A DNA stretch of 64,000 bases from a bacterium BMS3Bbin08. Lineage in GTDB: Bacteria > Nitrospirota > Thermodesulfovibrionia > UBA6902 > BMS3Bbin08. The notes below the pieces were generated by a model. That model worked only from the letters and a program-made list of their open reading frames with translations. It searched no databases and was not told where the DNA came from. Where the stretch lies: positions 129,001-193,000 of the forward strand of contig BDTR01000029.1 of NCBI GenBank assembly GCA_002897775.1, in the 5' to 3' direction. Each line of letters begins with the position of its first letter. Position 1 is the stretch's first letter. Shown in pieces: positions 19,514-27,406 of the stretch. The position numbers and the translations under genes are program-made.

Positions 19514-19858
19514 TCAGCTGTCTCTCTTGCCGGACCTGTACTTGATCACCTTGGCCTTTTCCATGGTTATAAGGCCTTCTTTTACGGTTTCATCAAGAAA
19601 AGGCAATAGCTTATTTATGTTTTCCTCTGTATCGACTATTTCGACTATAACAGGCAGGTCCTCTGAGAGCCGGAGCAGTTTAATGGAATGGATACGGCTG
19701 GCCGCGCCAAAACCCATTATTCCCCTGAATACTGTGGCGCCGGCAAGGTTCAGTTCCCGTGCCTTCAGTACAATTACCTCATACAGGGATTTTCCTTTGA
19801 GCGTGTCTGACTCTCCAATGAGTATTCTCAGCAATATGCCTTCTTCAGGAAGCTTCAT
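19514..19858 (-). CDS. DUF190 protein
   Basis: The 114-residue product matches the DUF190 family: KLPEEGILLRILIGESDTLKGKSLYEVIVLKARE, then GATVFRGIMGFGAASRIH and a ferredoxin-like, PII-resembling fold with LPVIVEIVD. DUF190 genes commonly lie beside fluoride channel genes, as here, and a role in fluoride handling is presumed but not shown. Confidence 0.85.
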   Translation of the reverse strand: MKLPEEGILLRILIGESDTLKGKSLYEVIVLKARELNLAGATVFRGIMGFGAASRIHSIKLLRLSEDLPVIVEIVDTEENINKLLPFLDETVKEGLITMEKAKVIKYRSGKRDS

Positions 19859-19868
19859 GATCGATGTT

Positions 19869-20255
19869 CTATCTTATCATATTAAGTATTTGCTTTGATA
19901 TTAAGAAACCCGCGAAAACAAGCGCGATACCAAGTATATTATTGGCCAGCACATTTGATATTGCAAGTTTAAGTTCTCCGTCCCTGAACATGCTGAAACT
20001 TTCAAGGGTAAAGGTTGAGAAAGTCGTGAATCCTCCCAGGATGCCGATAAAAACAAAGCTCCTTAAATTGGATGGCAGGCTCTCGATCTCAAAAAAACCC
20101 CACAGCAGTCCGATAACAAGCGAGCCGGACAGGTTTACGAACAGAGTCCCCCATGGAAAGACACTGTCAAAAACCCTGTACGTAAGCCCGGACAACGCAT
20201 AGCGGAACACTGTTCCGATCGCTCCGCCGGTCGCAAGAAGTATGATCTTTACCAT
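19869..20255 (-). CDS. crcB: fluoride channel FluC (CrcB)
   Basis: This 128-residue protein has four hydrophobic segments and the family motifs GGAIGTVFRYALS, FPWGTLFVNLSGSLVIG and GILGGFTTFSTFTLES, which includes the phenylalanine-box and polar track residues. As a dimer it exports fluoride passively. The DUF190 gene follows 10 nt downstream. No fluoride riboswitch consensus is visible upstream. Confidence 0.93.
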   Translation of the reverse strand: MVKIILLATGGAIGTVFRYALSGLTYRVFDSVFPWGTLFVNLSGSLVIGLLWGFFEIESLPSNLRSFVFIGILGGFTTFSTFTLESFSMFRDGELKLAISNVLANNILGIALVFAGFLISKQILNMIR

Positions 20256-20380
20256 ATCATTATTTTTATCAGAAGATGATGAATGCCTGCCTGTGATAAT
20301 AAACAGCCACTTATGCCGTCTTGAGGTTTTTATTATCTACAGTTTTAACTTTTTTGGCAACCTTTTGAATGGCCATTTAA

Positions 20381-20409
20381 TTGATTTGGGCATATAGCTT
20401 TGATATACT
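20381..20409 (+). promoter_or_regulatory. promoter of hisA
   Basis: TTGATT (20381-20386) and TATACT (20404-20409) are spaced by 17 bp. The hisA ATG starts at 20417, 7 nt past the -10 box, so the mRNA would be leaderless. Confidence 0.55.
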
Positions 20410-20416
20410 CGGACAC

Positions 20417-21139
20417 ATGATAGTGATACCTGCGATAGACCTGAAAGACGGAAAATGCGTGCGACTGCTTCAGGGCAGGAAAGAGGATGTAACTGTTTAT
20501 TCTGAAGACCCTGTTTCCACGGCAGAACACTGGGCCGGCCTTGGAGCGGAGCTTTTGCATGTAGTTGACCTTGACGGCGCGTTTACCGGTGTGCAAAAAA
20601 ACCTTGAGGTGATAAAGGCGATAAGAAAGGCCATAGATATCCCTGTCCAGCTCGGAGGGGGAATACGGGACATCCAAAGAATTGAAAAGCTCATTGACCT
20701 TGGTATAGACCGGACAATAATCGGCACTTCTGCTGCCAGTGATCCGGATATGCTGAAAAAGGCCTGTGAAAGGTTCCCCGGGAAGGTACTCGTTGGAATA
20801 GACGCAAAGGACGGAAAGGTCGCTATAAAAGGGTGGGAAGAAGTAACAGAGCTGGATGCCGTTTCCTTTGCTAAACAAATGCAGGCCAATGGAACAGCCG
20901 GGATCATCTATACTGACATATCAAGGGACGGAATGCTTTCAGGGCCGAACATTGAAGCAATGGCTAAAATGGTGCATGAACTTGATATCCCTGTTATCGC
21001 GTCCGGAGGAGTTTCATCAATAGACGACATTGAGAACCTGATGAAGATCAATGACCTCTGGGGCGTTATAACAGGAAAGGCGCTGTATTCGGGGTCTCTT
21101 TTATTAAAGGATGCGATAGAAGCTGCAAAAAAAAGTTGA
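20417..21139 (+). CDS. hisA: ProFAR isomerase (phosphoribosylformimino-5-aminoimidazole carboxamide ribotide isomerase)
   Basis: This (beta/alpha)8 barrel starts MIVIPAIDLKDGKCVRLLQG with the catalytic aspartate in the first strand and DISRDGM carrying the second. Phosphate-binding glycines are in QLGGGIRD and IASGGVSS. It performs the fourth histidine biosynthesis step. An in-frame upstream start (20381) would coincide with the -35 box, so the ATG at 20417 is chosen. hisF follows after a 172-bp spacer containing palindromes. Confidence 0.95.
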   Translation: MIVIPAIDLKDGKCVRLLQGRKEDVTVYSEDPVSTAEHWAGLGAELLHVVDLDGAFTGVQKNLEVIKAIRKAIDIPVQLGGGIRDIQRIEKLIDLGIDRTIIGTSAASDPDMLKKACERFPGKVLVGIDAKDGKVAIKGWEEVTELDAVSFAKQMQANGTAGIIYTDISRDGMLSGPNIEAMAKMVHELDIPVIASGGVSSIDDIENLMKINDLWGVITGKALYSGSLLLKDAIEAAKKS

Positions 21140-21190
21140 TCATATAAAATCAGGAACGATTAAGCCAATATGATTGCCCAGGACATTCTC

Positions 21191-21206
21191 CCCCGAAGCT
21201 TCGGGG
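21191..21206. repeat. 16-bp palindrome between hisA and hisF
   Basis: CCCCGAAGCTTCGGGG is a perfect palindrome. A second small stem, CCGATAATTCGG, follows at 21222-21233. Neither has a T-tract. Confidence 0.5.
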
Positions 21207-21311
21207 TCCGAGGTTTTAGTCCCGATAATTCGGAACGAAAAAAACCGCTTAAGGAGAACCTCCTGTGCATGTCTATTACTGATAAAATGGTTAGATGTAA
21301 GGAGAAATAAT

Positions 21312-22154
21312 ATGCTTACCAAACGAATAATACCATGTCTTGATGTCAGGGACGGAAGAGTTGTGAAGGGAGTGAATTTTCAGAACCTTACTGATGCTGG
21401 CGACCCTGTTGAGAACGCGAAGTTCTATGACGAACAGGGCGCTGATGAGCTGGTGTTCCTTGACATAACCGCCTCTCATGAAAAACGCAAGATCATACTT
21501 GATGTTGTAGCCAGGACGGCTGACGATGTTTTTATGCCGCTGACCGTTGGAGGCGGAATAAAAAAACTTGATGACATACGGGACCTTCTGAACGCGGGCT
21601 GTGACAAGGTGTCCATCAACACTACAGCGGTTCGTGACCCTTATTTCATAAAACTGGCGTCAGAAAGGTTCGGAAGCCAGTGCATTGTCGTTGCCGTAGA
21701 TGCCAAACTTGTTAAAGATGGCATGAGCTACGAGCCGGAGGAACCATGGTTCAGTGACGCGTTTCTAGGGGATGCTCGGCTGAAATTGCCTGATAACGGT
21801 GAGCCGGTCTGGGCCATATCAACTCATGGCGGACGAAAGATGCGGCTTATTGACGCGGTAAAGTGGTCCAGGAAGATGGAAGAGCTGGGCGCCGGCGAGA
21901 TACTGCTTACAAGCATGGACAGGGACGGCACAAAGGACGGTTATGACATTATGCTGACACGCAGGATCGCTGAAGCGGTTTCAATACCGCTGGTGGCGTC
22001 AGGAGGCGTCGGTACCCTTGAGCATTTAAGGGAAGGCCTTGTTGAGGGTAAGGCTGATGCCGCGCTTGCCGCCTCGATCTTCCACTACAGGGAATATTCT
22101 ATTAAAGAGGCAAAGGAATATCTGAGGTCAAAAGGGGTGCCTGTAAGGCTCTGA
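21312..22154 (+). CDS. hisF: imidazole glycerol phosphate synthase subunit HisF
   Basis: The cyclase subunit starts [23 protein letters not shown] with the conserved catalytic aspartate and ends with the second phosphate site region [14 protein letters not shown]. The second catalytic aspartate is in [22 protein letters not shown] ribosome-binding site at about 21298 fixes the start. The length of 280 residues is slightly long; the extra lies around residues 140-160 ([25 protein letters not shown]). hisH is not in the neighbourhood. Confidence 0.95.
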   Translation: MLTKRIIPCLDVRDGRVVKGVNFQNLTDAGDPVENAKFYDEQGADELVFLDITASHEKRKIILDVVARTADDVFMPLTVGGGIKKLDDIRDLLNAGCDKVSINTTAVRDPYFIKLASERFGSQCIVVAVDAKLVKDGMSYEPEEPWFSDAFLGDARLKLPDNGEPVWAISTHGGRKMRLIDAVKWSRKMEELGAGEILLTSMDRDGTKDGYDIMLTRRIAEAVSIPLVASGGVGTLEHLREGLVEGKADAALAASIFHYREYSIKEAKEYLRSKGVPVRL

Positions 22155-22245
22155 TAGAAACCTTAACATTGATCAAGAAATTGATTTGCCAAATGACCCA
22201 GTTTATACGAACTTAGTACCTGGCCACAAATGGATAAGAACGTAA
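22147..22245 (+). other. possible C-terminal gene remnant before the SIR2-like gene
   Basis: An open frame from just after hisF encodes a protein-like tail ending LPNDPVYTNLVPGHKWIRT and a stop. No start codon is available. The SIR2-like ATG at 22230 lies inside this frame, as in coupled gene pairs. It may be the end of a truncated partner gene. The family is not recognised. Confidence 0.3.
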
Positions 22246-23264
22246 ATTTATCACCGCATGTTGTGATATTGGGAACTGGTGCAAGTAGAGCCTCTTATCT
22301 TCACAGTGGTTGCGTTGGCAAGCCTATTCCTTTAATGAAAGATATAGTTGATATGCTTGATCTTCGCTCCTCGATTATCGAGGCAGGGTTAGATCTGAAG
22401 GATATAGATTTCGAGGCGTTCTATGATGAGCTTGCTACTTCTGGTCAAAATCTTACACTTAAAAAAAATATTGAAGACAGGGTGTATGATTATTTTTCTC
22501 AATTACACCTGCCGGATAAGCCTACAATTTATGACTACTTAATAGTGAGCCTGCGTGATAAAGACTTGATCGCAACATTTAACTGGGATCCTTTTCTGCT
22601 ACAAGCATATCGTAGGAATAGGGTGCTTAGAAGGCTTCCTCGAATAGCATTTTTACATGGTAATGTTAGCGTAGGGATTTGTTATAAGGACAAGGTATCT
22701 GGGCTTATCGAACAAGTATGTTCAAAATGCGGACAGCCATTGAAACCTTCACGCCTTTTGTATCCAGTGAAACATAAAGACTATATCGATCCATTTATCA
22801 AAAGCGAATGGGAAGTCCTCAGCCAATATTTAGAACAAGCCTACCTTTTAACGATTTTCGGCTACAGTGCTCCGAAGACCGACATTGAGGCACGAAGGCT
22901 GATGCTGGAAGGGTGGAAAAAGAACCCAACATTCAATCTTGCCCAAGTGAACATCGTGGATACTCAACCAAGTAATCAGTTAGAAGACTCATGGAAGGAT
23001 TTTTTTGTTAGACAACATTACGGAATCCAAGAAAATATATTTGACAGCTACCTTATGAGACATCCAAGACGAAGCTGTGAGGCTCTTGCCGCAGCCACGT
23101 TGATGTTAAAACCATGGCGTAAGAATCCGATACCGCAATTTGAATCCATTAAAGAGCTTCATGAGTGGGCATTACCATTGGTGGAAGAAGAGGGTTTCTC
23201 CGGCTCAAAGGGAGAGAATTTCAGTGATATGCCTTTGTCGTCAAAAAATCATACTCTAACCTGA
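22230..23264 (+). CDS. SIR2-like (SIR2_2-type) NAD-binding protein
   Basis: The 344-residue protein keeps the SIR2 order of motifs: a glycine-rich VVILGTGASRA at residues 11-21, IATFNWDPFLLQAYRR (the counterpart of T-N-x-D), FLHGNV with the candidate catalytic histidine, a two-cysteine knuckle CSKCGQ, and LLTIFGYSAPKTDIEARRLM (the late GxS-D element). Stand-alone SIR2-like proteins in bacteria often act as NAD+-consuming effectors in phage defence. Its location among toxin-antitoxin remnants supports, but does not prove, such a role. No good ribosome-binding site is present, and an earlier open frame overlaps its start. Base use is more AT-rich than the neighbouring his genes. Confidence 0.65.
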   Translation: MDKNVNLSPHVVILGTGASRASYLHSGCVGKPIPLMKDIVDMLDLRSSIIEAGLDLKDIDFEAFYDELATSGQNLTLKKNIEDRVYDYFSQLHLPDKPTIYDYLIVSLRDKDLIATFNWDPFLLQAYRRNRVLRRLPRIAFLHGNVSVGICYKDKVSGLIEQVCSKCGQPLKPSRLLYPVKHKDYIDPFIKSEWEVLSQYLEQAYLLTIFGYSAPKTDIEARRLMLEGWKKNPTFNLAQVNIVDTQPSNQLEDSWKDFFVRQHYGIQENIFDSYLMRHPRRSCEALAAATLMLKPWRKNPIPQFESIKELHEWALPLVEEEGFSGSKGENFSDMPLSSKNHTLT

Positions 23265-23395
23265 TGCTGCACATGAACGAGTACCACAGGACACTTTTTG
23301 AGCTTGCAGTGTCTTGAGATATTCAGATTAGTTTAAAGGCATGTTGATGTACTTAATGGTGTGCATCGATGATCCTGGGTTAGGGTAGAAAAAAC

Positions 23396-23446
23396 GTGAC
23401 ATTTTACATCTTATAGCATATACTATGAATGTAATTACAATGTAAT
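23396..23446 (+). promoter_or_regulatory. mazEF promoter and overlapping operator palindromes
   Basis: GTGACA (23396-23401) and TATACT (23419-23424) are spaced by 17 bp. Immediately downstream lie overlapping inverted repeats, TGTAATTACA at 23430-23439 and ATTACAATGTAAT at 23434-23446. This is the expected position of an autorepression site for a toxin-antitoxin pair. Confidence 0.55.
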
Positions 23447-23466
23447 CATTTATTAGGAGCTGAATT

Positions 23467-23727
23467 ATGTCTACTGTCAAAATAAAGGTTGTAAGAATAG
23501 GGAATTCCAGAGGGATACGCATTCCTAAAGTTATTCTGGATCAATGTCATATTAATGGTGAGGTTGAGCTAGAGACAAAAGAAGACTGCTTGGTTATTAA
23601 GTCACCTCATTTGGCAAGAGAGGGCTGGGGGACGGCCTTCCAGAAAATGCATAAAAATCAGGAAGATGTATTAATAATTGATGAGAGCATGACAAATGCG
23701 TGGGATGAGGAAGAGTGGGAGTGGTAG
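23467..23727 (+). CDS. MazE-type antitoxin (AbrB/SpoVT fold)
   Basis: The 86-residue protein starts STVKIKVVRIGNSRGIRIPKVILDQ, the swapped-hairpin AbrB/MazE DNA-binding domain. Its acidic tail (DESMTNAWDEEEWEW) is of the kind that wraps around a MazF toxin. It has an AGGAGC ribosome-binding site and overlaps the toxin gene by 13 nt. Confidence 0.88.
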   Translation: MSTVKIKVVRIGNSRGIRIPKVILDQCHINGEVELETKEDCLVIKSPHLAREGWGTAFQKMHKNQEDVLIIDESMTNAWDEEEWEW

Positions 23728-24044
23728 TTAACAGGTTTGATATATATATTGTTTCATTAGACCCTGCTCGTGGAAGTGAGATCAGAAAGACAAGACCTTG
23801 CGTTGTAATATCTCCGGATGAAATGAACCATAATATCAACACTGTAATTATAGCTCCGATGACATCATCAAGCAAAAAGTATCCCACAAGAAAGCCAGTG
23901 GAGTTTCAGGGGAAAAAGGGGCAGATTGTACTTGATCAGATCAGAACAGCAGATAAGGCAAGATTAATAAAAAGAATCGGCCATTTGAAAAAGAATACAT
24001 CCGAAAAAGTCGCATCTACTCTCCAGGAAATGTTTGAATTATAA
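23715..24044 (+). CDS. MazF/PemK-type endoribonuclease toxin
   Basis: The product has the family signature NRFDIYIVSLDPARGSEIRKTRPCVVISPDEMN, followed by VIIAPMTSSSKKYPTR and GQIVLDQIRTADKARL. These include the conserved arginine and the serine/threonine of the active site. MazF toxins cut mRNA at short motifs. The start is a GTG at 23715, or the in-frame GTG at 23721; both overlap the antitoxin gene. The toxin is full length (about 109 residues). Confidence 0.9.
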   Translation: MGVVVNRFDIYIVSLDPARGSEIRKTRPCVVISPDEMNHNINTVIIAPMTSSSKKYPTRKPVEFQGKKGQIVLDQIRTADKARLIKRIGHLKKNTSEKVASTLQEMFEL

Positions 24045-24126
24045 AAAACCCTAACAAGTCGGTGGAGATTGAACGAGTGCCAGCGGTATCCTGTATTATC
24101 ATCTTGCTTTATAATTATAATATAAT

Positions 24127-24232
24127 TAAATGGGACCATTAGGAACATAACGTTCAGTATTTTTTGATGAAAATTCAATTGAATATTATGACCCTGATCA
24201 TTCGCAAGATGAGGACAGATTCTTAAAAGGAA
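24127..24232 (+). pseudogene. decayed brnT-type toxin fragment
   Basis: The frame from 24151 reads SVFFDENSIEYYDPDHSQDEDRF, which strongly resembles the middle of BrnT toxins (a ...DPDHS.DEDRF... motif). Just upstream, another frame carries KWDH, a stop and EHNV, which resemble the BrnT N-terminus. The homology ends abruptly at the inverted-repeat element starting at 24233. The gene therefore looks broken by frameshift or deletion upstream and by the element downstream. Confidence 0.5.
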
Positions 24233-24326
24233 ATGGGGTCAGACATGACTATTGACATTTGCTTACTTTCATAAGGAATATATGCGGGTCTTTTTTTCTA
24301 ATGTCAATAGTCATGTCTGACCCCAT
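24233..24326. mobile_element. REPIN-like inverted pair without transposase
   Basis: Two perfect 27-nt inverted arms (24233-24259 and 24300-24326) enclose 40 bp. Each arm begins ATGGGGTCAGACATGACTAT when read inward. The GGGGTCA terminus is shared with the arms around both RAYT transposases in this window, while the inner bases differ. Two inverted REP units with a short spacer is the definition of a REPIN, a non-autonomous element mobilised by a RAYT. Confidence 0.7.
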
Positions 24327-24481
24327 ATTAAGTTAAAAAACTATAGAGGCTAACACTTATAAGGCCTCCCTTTGTCAAGGCAAAAAGTACTGATAACGGA
24401 TTTTAAAAAATCCTTTCTGGTTTATCAGTGAAAGATTAATAACAGTTCCGGCTTGGTTTCAAGAAACGGTTTCAAAACATG

Positions 24482-24501
24482 CCTGCCTGTCGGCAGACAG
24501 G
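24482..24501. repeat. palindromic repeat, copy 2 (CCTGCC..GGCAGG family)
   Basis: CCTGCCTGTCGGCAGACAGG, a near-palindrome, matches 16 of 20 positions of the copy at 26345-26364. It lies in the spacer between the REPIN-like element and the Phd/RelE promoter; the rest of 24327-24525 shows no gene. Confidence 0.6.
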
Positions 24502-24583
24502 TCTGTACCAAATCACTGGAGAGGGATGCTCAAAAGCTGTAGCTTTTTCGCACCCCTCAGCTCCGTGTTAACGAAAAAATCAA

Positions 24584-24634
24584 TTGAAATCATTGCTGTT
24601 GCATGTTATTACGTACATAATAACGTACATTATG
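24584..24634 (+). promoter_or_regulatory. promoter and operator of the Phd/RelE pair
   Basis: TTGAAA (24584-24589) and TATTAC (24607-24612) are spaced by 17 bp. Overlapping inverted repeats GTTATT/AATAAC (24605-24610, 24619-24624) and CATAAT/ATTATG (24616-24621, 24629-24634) cover the -10 box and the start, as expected for autorepression. The word ACGTACAT occurs twice. Confidence 0.5.
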
Positions 24635-24648
24635 TGTGGAGGGCTGTT

Positions 24649-24909
24649 ATGGCAAATATCAACGCTACAAAAGCAAGGAAAGAGTTTTTTGATCTTATCA
24701 AGGACACCATAGACAAGCATCGTGTTTTTCATATTCATCACCGCAAGGGTGATGTTGTTCTGATGTCCGGGGAGGAATACGAGAGCCTGCAGGAGACACT
24801 GGAATTATTATCTATACCTGGCTTCAGGGCAAGTATCGCTCGTTCGGTAAAACAGATAAAAAAAGGTGAAACTCTCTCCTTGGAAAAAGTCTTTGGAAAA
24901 GAAAAATAA
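24649..24909 (+). CDS. Phd/YefM-type antitoxin
   Basis: An 86-residue protein, MANINATKARKEFFDLIKDT..., with the YefM N-terminal dimerisation pattern (NATKARKEFFDLI) and the VVLMSGEEYESLQETLELL segment. It represses its promoter and neutralises a RelE/ParE-type toxin. GGAGG at 24638-24642 supports this ATG over an upstream in-frame start. Its stop overlaps the toxin start as TAATG. Confidence 0.85.
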   Translation: MANINATKARKEFFDLIKDTIDKHRVFHIHHRKGDVVLMSGEEYESLQETLELLSIPGFRASIARSVKQIKKGETLSLEKVFGKEK

Positions 24910-25164
24910 TGCCGTATGAGGTTTTATTCACTGAAGAAGCTTTTAAAGACTCCCGGAAATTATCTCCAAAAGCTTAAGAATAAACTCAAGGATATAATCA
25001 CCAGACAGATCATAGAGAACCCCTCTTCAGGGAAAAAGCTGATTGGCGACTTGGCCGGTTTTCTCTCAATCAGACTTTCTTACAAAGACAGGATTGTTTA
25101 TAGTATCGATGAAAAAGCTGAAGTAGTCTATATCCACAGGGTGAAAACTCACTATGGGAAATAA
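24909..25164 (+). pseudogene. RelE/ParE-type toxin, disrupted by a one-base insertion
   Basis: The ATG at 24909 begins PYEVLFTEEAFKDSRKLSPKA and then hits TAA at 24975-24977. Skipping one T at 24974/24975 continues in frame as KNKLKDIITRQIIENPSSGKKL...VYIHRVKTHYGK to 25164, giving a normal 84-residue RelE. The downstream part alone also has an open frame from 24916, but its N-terminus is nonsense for the family. Either the toxin is inactivated, leaving an orphan antitoxin, or this is a sequencing error. Confidence 0.75.
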
Positions 25165-25171
25165 GAAACAA

Positions 25172-25270
25172 GAAGTTAAGAGGATGAGACGATAAGAAGT
25201 TGAGTCGTTAAGTTGTTCAGACGGTTTAAGCAGTTAACGGTCTTTTTGTCTATGAACTACGAGCTATGAG
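25172..25270. repeat. two dispersed repeats downstream of the toxin gene
   Basis: 25172-25212 (GAAGTTAAGAGGATGAGACG...) matches the DNA inserted in carB. About 25243-25270 on the minus strand reads AGCTCATAGCTCGTAGTTCATAGAC, the family seen at 10441-10540. The second supplies the last two serines and TAG stop of the ThiI-like gene. Confidence 0.55.
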
Positions 25271-26292
25271 CTAGCATCAGCTGTCGCTTTCATCTCTATC
25301 CTGTATTTGTCCAGGACCTCACTGTCCGCAGGGGGTGCTTTTAAATAAAAACTGTTGTCTTTCACTGACACTGCCACATCAATTGCCTGGAGATGCTTTG
25401 CATCTGAGTATCTTGCGCATAAAGACGCCGCAACAGCCAGAGCTTCCTCTGTTCTTTTGCCCCTGATCAGGGTTATCGGGCTTCCATAACCTTCTACTCT
25501 TAATATGCAGTCGTCAGCGTCTGCAATTGACAGGAGGGTCTCATTCTCCTTTTCATGCCTGCCGACAATTATCTTACATTCCGGAGAAAACCTGAAGTGC
25601 CGCCCTGATCTTAAAAGATTTATATCCTTAAATCCAGGATCACTGGTATAAGTTAAGAGTTCCTTCAGCCGGAACGCGTAATTCGGTTCTGTTAGCAGGC
25701 ATCCGCCCGCAGGCGCGGGATAGTCTGTCAGCCCGAACTCCCTGGCAAGTGCCATCTGCGGTTTCCTGGAACGTCCGTTGATATCGTAAAGTTCATCCCT
25801 TTTAACAAGCCCATTTTGCTCAGGGACAGTTATATCCAGCAGTTTGGCGCTGAGCGGCCTTAATACAAGCCCTTTAAGCATCGCCTGTTTGTCGATCATC
25901 GGGAAAGTGTTCTTCCTCTGACTCATCGGCCTCTGACCCAGGACCTCTCCGGTGATTATAAAGTCAGCGCCAATCATGCGCATCAGTTCCCTGGCCTCTT
26001 TTAACATGAGGATCCTGCAGTCAATACAGGGGTTCATGTTCTTGCCGTGTCCGTACCTGGGGTTTTTGACTATTTCAAGAAATTTCTCTGACAGGTGGGA
26101 GAGCTTCACCTCAAAACCGAACTTTTCCGCGGCGGAAAAAGGGTCTTTTGAACATGATGACCGGTCGCTTATCTCGCAGCCGAAATGGTTCAAAAATGTT
26201 ACGGCCGTGACCTCGACACCCTGTCTGAGCATGGTGAGAATCGCGAGTGTACTGTCCAGGCCGCCTGAAAAAAGTGCGATAGCTCTTGGCAT
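25264..26292 (-). CDS. ThiI-like PP-loop tRNA thiolation-type enzyme
   Basis: The protein begins MPRAIALFSGGLDSTLAILTMLRQG with the PP-loop ATPase motif SGGLDS at residues 9-14. Further family marks are NPCIDCRILMLKEA with two cysteines and ADFIITGEVLGQRPMSQRK. It lacks the THUMP domain of classical ThiI. A C-terminal half of about 150 residues is of unknown fold. It most likely adenylates and thiolates a tRNA uridine; the exact position is uncertain. Its C-terminus ends inside a dispersed repeat. Confidence 0.75.
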   Translation of the reverse strand: MPRAIALFSGGLDSTLAILTMLRQGVEVTAVTFLNHFGCEISDRSSCSKDPFSAAEKFGFEVKLSHLSEKFLEIVKNPRYGHGKNMNPCIDCRILMLKEARELMRMIGADFIITGEVLGQRPMSQRKNTFPMIDKQAMLKGLVLRPLSAKLLDITVPEQNGLVKRDELYDINGRSRKPQMALAREFGLTDYPAPAGGCLLTEPNYAFRLKELLTYTSDPGFKDINLLRSGRHFRFSPECKIIVGRHEKENETLLSIADADDCILRVEGYGSPITLIRGKRTEEALAVAASLCARYSDAKHLQAIDVAVSVKDNSFYLKAPPADSEVLDKYRIEMKATADASS

Positions 26293-26344
26293 TTTTATAT
26301 CAATTGCTCCTGATTTTTTGTCCGCCTTCGCAGAAAACCGCGTG

Positions 26345-26364
26345 CCTGCCTACCGGTAGGCAGG
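26345..26364. repeat. perfect 20-bp palindrome, copy 3
   Basis: CCTGCCTACCGGTAGGCAGG is its own reverse complement. Related copies lie at 9270-9289 inside pyrK and at 24482-24501. The surrounding spacer (26293-26607) is GC-rich with further small stems; an open frame on the minus strand there looks like translated repeat, not a gene. Confidence 0.75.
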
Positions 26365-26607
26365 TTTACCAGGGGTGCCCGTCCTCCGTAGAGGTAGTGA
26401 TTCGGCCCGAGGCGAGCGAGCGAGATTTCACTTAGCGGATAAAAATGTACCGCGGGCCCGCCCGCTTTTGGCCCGCTTCGCCGAATCGAGGCGAGAGAGG
26501 CTTGTCCGTAAAGTTCTATATTATTATATATCATCGGCTCTGTAAATAACCAAATGTGCGGACGTTTTTTAAGTGGATAAAATTTTTCCTGTATTTCAAA
26601 ATTGGAA

Positions 26608-26636
26608 TTTACATTTTAAAATCGAATGTGTAAACT
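26608..26636 (+). promoter_or_regulatory. promoter of kdsB
   Basis: TTTACA (26608-26613) and TAAACT (26631-26636) are spaced by 17 bp, with the kdsB ATG 5 nt past the -10 box and no Shine-Dalgarno. Confidence 0.5.
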
Positions 26637-26641
26637 AAGTA

Positions 26642-27406
26642 ATGCCTAAGGTAGTTGCCATAATCCCGGCCAGATTTGATTCAACCCGCTTCCCCGGTAA
26701 ACCCCTCGCTGTCCTTAAAGGAAAACCGCTTATCCAGCATGTTCACGAGCAGGTAGCCTTTGCCAACCATATTGAAGCGATCGTTGTTGCAACAGACAAT
26801 AAAACGATCTTTGATACGGTAACAGGTTTTGGTGGACACGCGGTCATGACATCTTCCGGTCACTTAAGCGGAACTGACCGTGTTGCCGAGGCCGCCAGGG
26901 ACATAGACTGTGAAATGATCATCAACATACAGGGAGACGAACCTTTTATAAAGCCGGAAATGGTGGACGATGTAGTAGAGCTTCTGAATGAGGACCCGAA
27001 TGCTTCGATAAGCACCCTTGCAAAAAGGACAGCGGACGTCAAGGAGATCCTGTCTCCTGACGTGGTCAAAGTTGTTGTTGATAATGAGGGGTTTGCCATG
27101 TATTTTTCAAGGTCTCCTATCCCTTATTACAGGGATGAATGGAAGGGGATGGGAAGCATAACGTTCACGAACGCGCATGTTGAGGTTTTAAAGCATATCG
27201 GCATATATGGATTCAGAAAAAATGTCCTTATGAACTTTTCGGGCATGGGACCTTGCAGGCTGGAGATGAGTGAAAAGCTCGAACAGTTAAGAGCGCTTGC
27301 CGCCGGAATAAAAATCAAGGTTAAAGAGACTCCGTATGATACATTTGGTATTGATACGATAGAGGATCTTAGAAAGGCTGAAGAATGGCTAAGTTTATCT
27401 TTGTAA
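26642..27406 (+). CDS. kdsB: CMP-KDO synthetase (3-deoxy-manno-octulosonate cytidylyltransferase)
   Basis: The 254-residue protein starts [23 protein letters not shown], the nucleotidyltransferase signature of Kds[15 protein letters not shown] metal binding appears as [11 protein letters not shown], and the product ends with [18 protein letters not shown]. It activates KDO for lipopolysaccharide core synthesis, so the host is Gram-negative. The next gene, pyrG, overlaps its end by 22 nt and makes the CTP that KdsB consumes. Confidence 0.95.
   Translation: MPKVVAIIPARFDSTRFPGKPLAVLKGKPLIQHVHEQVAFANHIEAIVVATDNKTIFDTVTGFGGHAVMTSSGHLSGTDRVAEAARDIDCEMIINIQGDEPFIKPEMVDDVVELLNEDPNASISTLAKRTADVKEILSPDVVKVVVDNEGFAMYFSRSPIPYYRDEWKGMGSITFTNAHVEVLKHIGIYGFRKNVLMNFSGMGPCRLEMSEKLEQLRALAAGIKIKVKETPYDTFGIDTIEDLRKAEEWLSLSL

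Noticed and set aside
20256..20380. Fluoride riboswitch before crcB
   Set aside because: The conserved GGCGAUGGNGUUCGCC core and pseudoknot are not present.
23255..23395. attC-like integron recombination site (CTAAC ... GTTAG) after the SIR2-like gene
   Set aside because: The outer pairs only loosely match RYYYAAC/GTTRRRY and the inner halves pair poorly. A similar CTAACAAGTCGGTGG start near 24048 lacks a right half.
26295..26534. 79-residue minus-strand frame containing LPTGRQARGF
   Set aside because: It is translation of the palindromic repeat and neighbouring small stems, not a conserved gene.
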